From CADEDH01 sp047971245 (lineage in GTDB: Bacteria; Actinomycetota; Acidimicrobiia; Acidimicrobiales; SZUA-35), in assembly GCA_047971245.1 (NCBI GenBank), contig JBKDZN010000219.1:1-64000 (forward strand): a stretch of DNA of 64,000 bases, written 5' to 3'. Position numbers and translations under genes: made by a program. Numbering within the stretch: the first letter of the stretch is position 1; each line of letters begins with the position of its first letter. This document shows positions 26,240-33,227 of the stretch, one piece after another. The notes under the pieces were generated by a model. It did not search any database. It was given only the letters and a program-made list of their open reading frames with translations, and had not been told where the DNA came from.

Positions 26240-26441
26240 CCCCGCACCAGTCGGGCCGGGGGCGATTCGGACACGGAGTGCCGGCTTCCGACAACGGAAC
26301 CCGCCGCTGCACCTCTGCCCGTCCCAACGATGATCTCACGGACCGACAGACGCTCACGGCGGGCGTCACCTGGACCTTCGCCGTCACCGGCGCTCCGTGT
26401 CCAGCTCGACCAGCTTCCCGTACGACCATCCGGTTGTGAAG
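26240..26441. other. Non-coding stretch after azlD
   Basis: About 200 bases with no convincing reading frame, RNA gene or terminator. It leads into the less GC-rich LysR promoter region. Confidence 0.5.
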
Positions 26442-26480
26442 TAGTATCTTTCAAACGAACTGTTCGATGAGATCGAACAG
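26442..26480 (+). promoter_or_regulatory. LysR-type promoter and operator dyad
   Basis: TAGTAT at 26442-26447 is a good -10 hexamer in an unusually AT-rich pocket. A perfect 9-bp dyad, CTGTTCGAT-GAG-ATCGAACAG, fills 26460-26480 and contains TCGATGAGATCGA, a T-N11-A LysR box. A third half-site (CGAAC) sits at 26456-26460. The location at the expected start of transcription suggests autorepression by the adjacent LysR protein. Confidence 0.5.
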
Positions 26481-26580
26481 TAAGGACAGGGTCAGTGAGG
26501 ACAGGGTGAGTGAGGACAGGATCTAGGGACGCCAGGGTGAGTGAGGACAGCGTGAGTGAGAACAGGGTGGTGAGGACAGG
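26481..26580 (+). repeat. Degenerate 15-bp direct repeats upstream of lysR
   Basis: Units of GTGAGTGAGGACAGG occur at 26491, 26506, 26537, 26552 and 26567 with small changes, plus a degraded 16-base unit at 26521 and a partial one at 26481. The array ends exactly at the LysR GTG start. Each unit contains a GAGG ribosome-site-like core followed by GTG. Confidence 0.85.
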
Positions 26581-27498
26581 GTGAATCTCCGTGAGGCGCG
26601 GGCGGTGCATGCACTCTACGAGAGCCGCCATTTCGGCCGCGCCGCCGCGGCCACGCACGTGACCACGCCCACCCTGTCCCACACGATCGCCCAGCTCGAA
26701 CGCCGGCTCGGCTTCCGATTGTTCGACCGGACGACCCGAACGGTCGTCCCGACCGCCGAGGGGGAGGCCCTCCTCCCGGCGATCGAGGCCTTCCTCGATG
26801 CCCACGAGCACCTCGAGTGCCGGGCCATCACCCTGGCGAGTTCACCGATCGTGCGGGTGGGCACCTTCTACGGGCGGGGGGCCGAATTCGTGGCCGAGGT
26901 GGCCACCGCCGGTGTGTGCTCCGCCAGCGTCCGGCACTACGAATGGAGCGACCCCACCTGTGGCCTGGCCGACGGCGAGGTCGATGCCGCCATCCTCGCC
27001 GGGCCGCTGACCATCGATCCCCAGCTCACCCGGATCCGGTTGTGGACCGAGGATCGGGTTGCCGTCCTGGCCAGCCACCACCACCTCAACCAGGAGTCGT
27101 CCCTGGTGCTGGCCCAGGTCGACGACGCCGGCTGGGTCCGGATGGACGCCACCGACGCCGTCTGGCATCGCTTCTGGCGGCTCGACCATGTGCGGGGCGG
27201 CCGACCCCCCGAGCTCGGGCCACCGCAGGAATCGGCCACCGGTCTCATGTCCGCCGTGCGGAGCGGGGACGGGGTGATCATCGCCACCCGTTCCTACGCC
27301 CGGATATTCTCCGACCAGGGTCTGGTCACGATCCCGGTGATCGACGTCCCGCCCGTCGAGATCGACCTGGCCTACGTCACCGACCGATGCCGGGAACCCC
27401 AACGCGGGCTCATCGACCGGATCGGCTCCTGGCAACGCCACGACAACGCCGGCTGCCCCTGGCCCGCACACGACGCCGACACCACCATCAGCACCTGA
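26581..27498 (+). CDS. LysR-family transcriptional regulator
   Basis: A 305-residue LysR-type regulator. The winged helix is at residues 1-60: NLREARAVHALYESRHFGRAAAATHVTTPTLSHTIAQLERRLGFRLFDRTTRTV. The effector domain follows, but is divergent (YEWSDPTCGLADGEVDAAILAG, VRSGDGVIIATRSY). GTG is used as start, directly after the repeat array, with GAGGACAGG as ribosome site. It is followed 13 nt later by a ROK-family gene in the same direction. The ligand and targets are unknown; the dyad upstream suggests autoregulation. Confidence 0.9.
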   Translation: MNLREARAVHALYESRHFGRAAAATHVTTPTLSHTIAQLERRLGFRLFDRTTRTVVPTAEGEALLPAIEAFLDAHEHLECRAITLASSPIVRVGTFYGRGAEFVAEVATAGVCSASVRHYEWSDPTCGLADGEVDAAILAGPLTIDPQLTRIRLWTEDRVAVLASHHHLNQESSLVLAQVDDAGWVRMDATDAVWHRFWRLDHVRGGRPPELGPPQESATGLMSAVRSGDGVIIATRSYARIFSDQGLVTIPVIDVPPVEIDLAYVTDRCREPQRGLIDRIGSWQRHDNAGCPWPAHDADTTIST

Positions 27499-27511
27499 AC
27501 CGCCGACCGAG

Positions 27512-28714
27512 GTGCCACCCGTGGCCACCAGCCCGAAACCAACCGTCGCCTCCCAGTCCTCCATACGGGAAACCAATCTCGCGGCCGTGCTGCGGAGTGT
27601 CGTCGCCGCGGACGCACCACTGTCACGAGCCGGCATCGCAGCGGCGACCTCCCTCACCCGTTCCACCGTCTCCCGCCTGGTCGACGATCTCATCTGTGCC
27701 GGGATGCTCCGCGAGGACCGCCCGCCCGATACCCCCGGTCGGGGGCGGCCCGGGATCCCCCTCGTCCTCGACGACCGGCTGGTCGGCCTCGGCCTGGAGC
27801 TGAACGTCAGCTACCTCGCGGTGACGGCGATCACCCTCTCCGGACGCCTCCTGGCCCACCGGACCGTCCGCCGCCAGTTGATGGGCGCGGACCCTGCGCC
27901 CACCCTGGCCGAGCTGGCCACCCTGGCCGAGCTGGTGCGGGCCGAGATCCCCGCCGGTCACCGGGTCGTCGGCGCCGGTCTGGCGGTACCGGGCATCCTC
28001 GACCGGGCCCGCCACACGGTGCTGCGCGCCCCGAATCTCGGATGGTCCGAAGTCCCCCTCCATCCCCTCGAGGCCCGGCTGGATCTACCGACACCCCTGC
28101 TCGTGGCCAACGGGGCCGACCTGGCCGCAGTCACCGTGGCCCAGGCCGCGCCCGGACGATCGAGCGGTCTCACCGATTTCCTCTTCCTGTTCGGGCAGAT
28201 CGGTATCGGGGGTGCGGCGGTCGTGAACGGCGAGCTGCTCACCGGCCGACACGGCTGGGCCGGAGAGGTCGGCCATGTCACCGTCGATCCCAATGGTCCG
28301 GCGTGCCGCTGCGGTTCCACCGGCTGCCTGGAGCAGTTCGCCGGTCAGGTCGCCCTGCTCGAGGCGGCCGGCCTCCCCCTCGACACCGCCCCCGACGAGG
28401 TGTTGGCGTTGACCCGGACCGATTCGCGGGTCCTCGCCGCGGTCGAACACGCCGGTTGGGCGCTCGGGGTGGCGGTGGCCAGCACCATCAATGTGCTGGA
28501 TCTGCCGGTGGTGGTCATCGGCGGCCACCTCGGGGAGATCGGCCCGGCGCTCCGCGGACCGATGCTGGAGCAGCTGCGGCAACGCACCCTGTGGGCCCCG
28601 TGGGTGGAGCCCGAGGTGCTGGTGACCTCGGGCGAGGTTCCCGCGGCGGCGCTGGGGGCGGCGTTCCGTCCCCTCAACGAGACCCTGGCCGCTCCCGCCC
28701 GACACCTCGGCTGA
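27512..28714 (+). CDS. ROK-family transcriptional regulator / sugar kinase-like
   Basis: A 400-residue ROK protein. Residues about 20-75 form a winged helix (AAATSLTRSTVSRLVDDL), followed by the ASKHA kinase fold. GHVTVDPNGPACRCGSTGCLEQFA has the ROK zinc motif Cys-x-Cys-Gly-x2-Gly-Cys-x-Glu, with the zinc His in GEVGH. FGQIGIGGAAVVNGELLTG is the sugar-side phosphate region. With the HTH it is a NagC/XylR-type repressor that would respond to a sugar or sugar phosphate. The ATP-binding front end (GLGLELNVSYLAVT) lacks the DxGxT loop of active kinases, which supports a pure regulator. Start GTG follows the LysR stop closely. Confidence 0.88.
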   Translation: MPPVATSPKPTVASQSSIRETNLAAVLRSVVAADAPLSRAGIAAATSLTRSTVSRLVDDLICAGMLREDRPPDTPGRGRPGIPLVLDDRLVGLGLELNVSYLAVTAITLSGRLLAHRTVRRQLMGADPAPTLAELATLAELVRAEIPAGHRVVGAGLAVPGILDRARHTVLRAPNLGWSEVPLHPLEARLDLPTPLLVANGADLAAVTVAQAAPGRSSGLTDFLFLFGQIGIGGAAVVNGELLTGRHGWAGEVGHVTVDPNGPACRCGSTGCLEQFAGQVALLEAAGLPLDTAPDEVLALTRTDSRVLAAVEHAGWALGVAVASTINVLDLPVVVIGGHLGEIGPALRGPMLEQLRQRTLWAPWVEPEVLVTSGEVPAAALGAAFRPLNETLAAPARHLG

Positions 28715-28753
28715 CCACCGACCCGCCCGTCAAGTTCGCGGCCCGATCGGCCG

Positions 28754-29203
28754 ATGATGCGGGGCGTGAGTGATCAGCTGTTCAGCCCCGTCGTGGACGC
28801 TGGCAGCAACACGGGTACAACCGATAGGAGCGGGACCGATACCGCCCGTTCACCGAACCCGCCTCCCGACCCGGCCCTGGAGCGGCGGGGCCGACGATGG
28901 CTGTTGTGGTCGTTCGTGTTCTGCCCCTGTCACCTGCCGCTCACCATGGCCGTGCTGGCCTTCCTGTTCGGCGGCACCGCGTTCGGGGCCCTCATCGCCG
29001 GGAACCGGGCTGCGGTGGGCATCGTGTTCGGGTTGCTGTATGCGGCCGGCGTGGCGGTGGGGTTCCGCCACCTGCGCCGGGCCCGAGCCGGCTACGACTG
29101 CTCTGGCGGGGCCTGCACCCTCCCGGTCGGTGAACCGGCGATGGTCGGTGGTTCGGCCGGGGCCTCGCCGTCGGCCAACGACCCCGACCCGGCCCGTCGA
29201 TGA
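28754..29203 (+). CDS. MerE-like membrane protein with Cys-rich tail
   Basis: A 149-residue protein with a disordered N terminus of about 45 residues and two predicted membrane helices. The first helix has the motif CPCHLP (Cys57, Cys59), and the following FGGTAFGALIAGN and second helix line up with MerE, the small broad-range mercury transporter that has the same CPCHLP and AGTTAGAF pattern. The tail YDCSGGACTLP adds Cys116 and Cys121, absent from classic MerE. No merA, merR, merP or merT lies nearby, so mercury is only a guess; another soft metal or a thiol role is possible. Alternative starts exist at 28757 and 28766. Confidence 0.65.
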   Translation: MMRGVSDQLFSPVVDAGSNTGTTDRSGTDTARSPNPPPDPALERRGRRWLLWSFVFCPCHLPLTMAVLAFLFGGTAFGALIAGNRAAVGIVFGLLYAAGVAVGFRHLRRARAGYDCSGGACTLPVGEPAMVGGSAGASPSANDPDPARR

Positions 29204-29248
29204 ACACCGATCGACCCGTCCGACCCGACCGGGAACCGGGCCCGTTGC

Positions 29249-29254
29249 TACCGT
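29249..29254 (+). promoter_or_regulatory. -10 element for VOC gene
   Basis: TACCGT lies six bases before the ATG at 29261, the same layout as other leaderless genes in this window. Confidence 0.45.
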
Positions 29255-29260
29255 GACCCC

Positions 29261-29629
29261 ATGCGGGTGCAGGCCCTCGACCACATCGTGCTCAACTGTG
29301 CCGACGTCGAGGCGTCCCTGGCCTGGTACACCGAGCGGATCGGCCTGGCTGGCGATCGGGTCGAGGAATGGCGCGCCGGGGAGGTTCCGTTCCCGTCGGT
29401 CCGGATCAACGACCACGCCCTGATCGACCTCTTCGACGGTCCGGGCGGAGGCACCAATCTCAACCACTTCTGCCTGGTCGTGACCAGGGCCGACGTCGAT
29501 CGGGTCGTCGCCGATCCCGCGTTCGACGTCGTGGACGGGCCGGGGGAACGCTATGGCGCCCGCGGCCAGGGCTGGTCGGTGTACGTCCGTGACCCGGACG
29601 GCAATATCGTCGAGCTCCGCAGCTACTGA
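29261..29629 (+). CDS. VOC (glyoxalase/dioxygenase) family protein
   Basis: A 122-residue single-module vicinal-oxygen-chelate protein made of two beta-alpha-beta3 halves. LDHIVLNCADVEASLAWYTE provides the N-terminal metal His and the typical helix; LNHFCLVV gives the middle His; the end, VRDPDGNIVELRSY, gives the C-terminal metal Glu. The set of two His and a Glu fits a glyoxalase-type or fosfomycin-resistance-type metalloenzyme. Substrate unknown. It is a single-gene unit with its own leaderless promoter and a stem-loop after it. Confidence 0.85.
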   Translation: MRVQALDHIVLNCADVEASLAWYTERIGLAGDRVEEWRAGEVPFPSVRINDHALIDLFDGPGGGTNLNHFCLVVTRADVDRVVADPAFDVVDGPGERYGARGQGWSVYVRDPDGNIVELRSY

Positions 29630-29655
29630 CCCGACCGACCCCCACCGTGGGGACC

Positions 29656-29680
29656 GGCCGATGACCTCGTAGCATCGGCC
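29656..29680 (+). terminator. Stem-loop after VOC gene
   Basis: GGCCGATG and CATCGGCC form a perfect 8-bp stem with a nine-base loop, 27 bases after the VOC stop. There is no U-tract, but it sits where a terminator should be, before the sigma-factor promoter. Confidence 0.5.
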
Positions 29681-29718
29681 CATCGATATCGGGAGCCCGC
29701 AAAAAAATCGCGCTGCGC

Positions 29719-29750
29719 CGCGACGGGATCTCGCCGGCCGATCGTTGACC
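29719..29750 (+). promoter_or_regulatory. ECF-type promoter of the sigma-factor gene
   Basis: CGCGACGGGAT (29719-29729), a 13-base spacer and CGTTGACC (29743-29750). The same two blocks occur before the beta-helix gene at 31510-31542. CGTT is a common -10 core for ECF sigma factors. An A-run (29701-29707) lies just upstream. The start codon is about ten bases after CGTT, so the mRNA would be nearly leaderless. Confidence 0.6.
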
Positions 29751-29755
29751 GAGTG

Positions 29756-30274
29756 ATGCCCGTGTGCTCGCTCGACCGACCAGCGACGACCGATCACCGC
29801 TTCGCCGAGGCCGAGGTGGCCGTGTACCGCGAGCTGATCCGGCTCTGCGGGGGGAATCGGGGCCGGGCGGAGGACCTCCGGCAGGACACGTTCGAACGGG
29901 CGGCCCGGCACCTGCAACGCCACCCCGATCGGGAAGTCACCACCGGGTGGTTCATCACGGTGGCCCGCAGCGCCTTCATCGACGACATCCGGCGGGAACG
30001 GCGTGAGGTCAGGCTCCGCGAACGACTGGCCGGTCTGGCCCGCCGGGACACGTCCGAGCCCGACTGGGACCGCGTCGCCGCCGGGCACGCGCTGGCCCTG
30101 CTCGGCCGGCTGACCGACGAACAACGGGCCGCCCTGATCCTGTTCCATCTCCACGGCCTGTCGATCGCCGAGGTCGGCGATGAGCTCGGGCGGAGCGTTC
30201 GGGCCACCGAATCACTCCTGGTCCGGGCCCGCAAGCGACTCCGCGTTCTGGTGGAGGCCGACCGTGGAGACTGA
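29756..30274 (+). CDS. ECF-type RNA polymerase sigma factor
   Basis: A 172-residue sigma-70 family protein with only regions 2 and 4, as in ECF factors. Region 2 spans about residues 20-85: GNRGRAEDLRQDTFERAARHL, then TGWFITVARSAFIDDIRRERRE, the -10 recognition part. Region 4 covers about 105-165: LTDEQRAALILFHLHGLSIAEVGDELGRSVRATESLLVRARKRL, a helix-turn-helix that reads the -35. ATG at 29756 follows an in-frame GTG at 29753. Its last 11 bases overlap the next gene, a membrane protein that is probably its anti-sigma factor. The shared motif suggests that it activates its own gene and the secreted beta-helix gene. Confidence 0.92.
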   Translation: MPVCSLDRPATTDHRFAEAEVAVYRELIRLCGGNRGRAEDLRQDTFERAARHLQRHPDREVTTGWFITVARSAFIDDIRRERREVRLRERLAGLARRDTSEPDWDRVAAGHALALLGRLTDEQRAALILFHLHGLSIAEVGDELGRSVRATESLLVRARKRLRVLVEADRGD

Positions 30275-31487
30275 CCCGACCGGACCCGACCGGGCGGCGG
30301 ATCCCGAGGCGGACGCCGCCTTCCGGCGCTTCCTCGAGCGGGCCACCGAGGACCCGTCGGTCCCCCGGCTCCACCCACGGCCCGTCCTCGGCGACGACCG
30401 GACCCCCACGCCGGGGCGTCCGCCATTGAACCGGCGGCTGATGGCCGCGGCCGCGGTGATCCTGATCGCCTCGCTCGCCGTCGCCGCCCTGATGCGACCG
30501 TCGGGCACCACCCTGGTCAGCGAACCGGCCGCCTCCGTCGACCGGACCGGCCCACCACCATCTCCCCCCGACCCGGATGCGACGGTCGGCGGGACCACGG
30601 CCACCGAGCCCGTCCCGCCCGAGGCCGGCGTTCCCGACGCGGCCCCGCCCGATCCCACCCCACCCGGGGCGACGACGCCCGACCCGACCGCCACCGATGC
30701 GCCGGCCGCCGATGGGGCGACCAACTCCACCGGCCCCAGCGGTGGCCCGGCCACCGCGGGCGGGGGCGGGTCCGGATCCACCGCCCCGGCTCCGGACGGG
30801 GCGGCCCCGATCTCCGGGGCCCGACTGTCCCTCGATCTCTCCTCGGTACCCGAGGGCGCGGCCAACGGGAGGACGGTGACGCCGACGGTGGGGCCGTCCC
30901 TCACCGTGGAGCGGGTCGGCGCCGGGACGATCGCTGCCTCCGGCCAGGGCCGGGTCTTCGGCCCCGGCGGGCAACAGCGCTCCGACTACGCCATCGTCAC
31001 CCGCGTCGGGGCGGACGTGGCCGACCTGTTGCCGGCCACCGGCCGAGCCTCGGTCACGTTCACCCCACGGGTCGACGTGCTCGAGCGCAGCGTGCCCACC
31101 GGCCGCAACATCCACACCTGGTTCCAGATCGTGTCCGAGGCCGGGCCCGACCAGCTGGTCACCGGCGTCTCCCTCCAGGTCGACCCCGAGATCGGACCGT
31201 ACCTGAGCGGGGCCATCCAGGGCACCGATTGGGAACACACCCTGTCGAGCGCCGAGATCACCGAGCTCTCGGCTGGGAGGCCGGCCACCATCAGCCTGAC
31301 CTGGGCGTCCGGTCAGGGACGGGTGCTGCTCAACGGCGGCGTCATGACCTCGTTCCCCCTCGATCCGGCCCCCGTCACCTGGCGATCGAGCGCCCGGATC
31401 TCGGTGGGCGGCTCCGCCACCTGGGGCGCCGGCTACTTCGCCACCCACGACGACGCCATTCGCCGGTTCGAGATCGTCGCCGAGTGA
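30264..31487 (+). CDS. Probable membrane anti-sigma factor with extracellular domain
   Basis: A 407-residue single-pass protein. Residues 1-58 are cytoplasmic and charged; 59-77 form one membrane helix (LMAAAAVILIASLAVAALM); about 80-190 are a Pro/Ala/Thr/Gly linker; about 190-407 form an all-beta domain (ISGARLSLDLSSVP, HTWFQIVSEAGPDQL, TISLTWASGQGRVLLNGG) resembling a LamG/concanavalin-like carbohydrate-binding fold. GTG start overlaps the sigma stop by 11 bases, the usual sign of a sigma/anti-sigma pair. No zinc anti-sigma motif (His-x3-Cys-x2-Cys) is present, so the short N terminus would be a novel or minimal sigma-binding segment. The role is inferred from topology and context. Confidence 0.7.
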   Translation: METDPTGPDRAADPEADAAFRRFLERATEDPSVPRLHPRPVLGDDRTPTPGRPPLNRRLMAAAAVILIASLAVAALMRPSGTTLVSEPAASVDRTGPPPSPPDPDATVGGTTATEPVPPEAGVPDAAPPDPTPPGATTPDPTATDAPAADGATNSTGPSGGPATAGGGGSGSTAPAPDGAAPISGARLSLDLSSVPEGAANGRTVTPTVGPSLTVERVGAGTIAASGQGRVFGPGGQQRSDYAIVTRVGADVADLLPATGRASVTFTPRVDVLERSVPTGRNIHTWFQIVSEAGPDQLVTGVSLQVDPEIGPYLSGAIQGTDWEHTLSSAEITELSAGRPATISLTWASGQGRVLLNGGVMTSFPLDPAPVTWRSSARISVGGSATWGAGYFATHDDAIRRFEIVAE

Positions 31488-31509
31488 CCGGCCCGGCTTT
31501 TCTGCCCGG

Positions 31510-31542
31510 CGCGACGGGATTCGCCCCCCGGCGACGTTGACC
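31510..31542 (+). promoter_or_regulatory. ECF-type promoter of the beta-helix gene
   Basis: CGCGACGGGAT (31510-31520), a 14-base spacer and CGTTGACC (31535-31542), matching the block before the sigma gene. CTGC also precedes both copies. Transcription would start near 31545 and leave a leader of about 38 bases with a GGGAAAGGA ribosome site. Confidence 0.6.
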
Positions 31543-31582
31543 CCAACGGGGCACAATCGCCGGTATCGGCGGGAAAGGAACC

Positions 31583-33220
31583 GTGAACGTGCGTTCTCGG
31601 GGAAAACTCAGCGTCACCGTGGCCGTGACGGTGGCCGCCATCTGCCTCCTCGGCCTGTCCGCCGCCGCCCAGGCGACCACCGGGCCTTCGGAACCGACCC
31701 GGATCGAGGCCGGGGCGTCACGGTGGAGCCGTGGCGGTCCGGGAATCCACCGCCTCTGGCCGCTGGCCGACCGCTCGTTCCCTTCCGACTGGTCGGGTCG
31801 GGGACGAGGCCGGGGCCGGGGCCGGCCCACCACAACCGTGCCCACGACCTCGACGACGGCGCCCTCGACCACCGCGGGGCCCACCACGACCACGCCCGCC
31901 ACCACCACCTCCGGGCCGACGACGACCGGACCCACGACGACGGCGACGTCAGCGCCGACGACGTCGACCACCTCGTCGACAACGTCCTCGTCGACGGTCC
32001 CGAGCACGACCGGGCCCACCACGACCGCACCCACCTCGGATGAACCCGGCGCGAGCCGGCCGACCACCCAGCCCGACACGATGCCCGCACCGGCCACCTC
32101 GGGCACACCCCTGGTGCGGCAGGTCCGCAACGGTGAGGTGATCGCCACCTACGACAGCATCGGTGCCGGCACCTCGGGGGACGGCCCGTTCGCCCGGACT
32201 CATGTGTGGAACAAGATCCAGCCCGGTGACGTGTTCGAGGTGTACCCCGCGGTCTACACCGGGCCCGGTCAGCTGCCGTGGATCGGCCCGCTCCCCGACG
32301 AGTCCGGCACCACCCACACCCCCACCGACGTCACCATCCGCGGCATCACCGTGAACGGTGAGCGGCCGGTACTGAAGATGGGCACCACCGGTGATTACAA
32401 CACCCTCGGGCACGGCCTGGTGGAGATCGACGGCGTCGACGGACTGACCTGGGAGAACATCGACATCGACGGGACCGACGGCGAATGGGTCGACCGGGCT
32501 GCCATCTATGTCCTCAACAGCAACGACGTCACCATCCGCAACGCCCGCATCCACGGCATGCAGGACAGCCGGCACAACGGGGTGTTCGGCGCCGGGGGGA
32601 ACCGGGGCACCCTCCTGCTCGACAACCTCCGGTTGTACGACAACGGCGGCGACAACGGGCCCTCGCACAATGTGTACGTCAACTCGAGCGACACCGATCC
32701 CGACTTCACCCTCGCGGTGCGCAACAGCTGGTCGAGCGCGGTCAACCTCGGCCACCTGCTCAAGTCCCGGGCCCAGGTCACCGTGGTCGAGGGGAACCTG
32801 CTCGAGGGCACCAACCCGTTGCCGGGTTGGGACTGTGGTGAGTCCTACGGTCTCGACGTGCCCAATGGTGGCCGGGTGACGGTCACCAACAATGTGTTCG
32901 TGAAGGCCAAACCCGAGGCCTGCGGGAACGGGATCAGCTTCCGGTACGGGGCCGAAGGTCTCGACGCCGGCCGGACCCACCGGGTCGACCTGGTCCACAA
33001 CACCTTCATCGCCCGGTCGCCGGTGTGGGACGAGGCCGGCCACCGGTCGATCCCGCTCGGGTTCTTCTCCCCACTCGCCGTGCCCGGCACCAGCGGGGCC
33101 CTGGGCGTCCCGATCGAGGTGAGCCTCAACCGGTTCGAGGGCTACGTCACCGACGACCTCGATGCCGCCGCCCGATACCGGGGTACCGACTACGTCGACA
33201 TTCCGGGGACGCTCGACTGA
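31583..33220 (+). CDS. Secreted right-handed beta-helix protein
   Basis: A 545-residue exported protein. Residues 1-31 are a Sec signal peptide ending SAAAQA. Residues about 70-82 hold a Gly-Arg repeat, about 82-150 a Thr/Ser/Pro linker of the kind glycosylated outside the cell, and about 175-545 a parallel beta-helix. Helix coils show as repeats such as VTIRGITVNGERP, LTWENIDIDGTDG, VTIRNARIHGMQD and VTVTNNVFVKA. The fold is used by pectate lyases, alginate epimerases and other polysaccharide enzymes, but no catalytic set is certain, and it could be a structural or binding protein. The GTG has GGGAAAGGA upstream. The promoter ties it to the neighbouring ECF sigma factor. Confidence 0.85.
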   Translation: MNVRSRGKLSVTVAVTVAAICLLGLSAAAQATTGPSEPTRIEAGASRWSRGGPGIHRLWPLADRSFPSDWSGRGRGRGRGRPTTTVPTTSTTAPSTTAGPTTTTPATTTSGPTTTGPTTTATSAPTTSTTSSTTSSSTVPSTTGPTTTAPTSDEPGASRPTTQPDTMPAPATSGTPLVRQVRNGEVIATYDSIGAGTSGDGPFARTHVWNKIQPGDVFEVYPAVYTGPGQLPWIGPLPDESGTTHTPTDVTIRGITVNGERPVLKMGTTGDYNTLGHGLVEIDGVDGLTWENIDIDGTDGEWVDRAAIYVLNSNDVTIRNARIHGMQDSRHNGVFGAGGNRGTLLLDNLRLYDNGGDNGPSHNVYVNSSDTDPDFTLAVRNSWSSAVNLGHLLKSRAQVTVVEGNLLEGTNPLPGWDCGESYGLDVPNGGRVTVTNNVFVKAKPEACGNGISFRYGAEGLDAGRTHRVDLVHNTFIARSPVWDEAGHRSIPLGFFSPLAVPGTSGALGVPIEVSLNRFEGYVTDDLDAAARYRGTDYVDIPGTLD

Positions 33221-33227
33221 GCCTTGG

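Noticed and set aside
26450..26480. LexA/SOS box
   Set aside because: CGAAC and GTTCG are there, but the spacing is one base rather than the four of the actinobacterial LexA site; a LysR operator fits better.
29691..29707. Rho-independent terminator at the A-run
   Set aside because: For either strand the stem has only a two-base loop or the U-run is on the wrong side; more likely an upstream promoter element.
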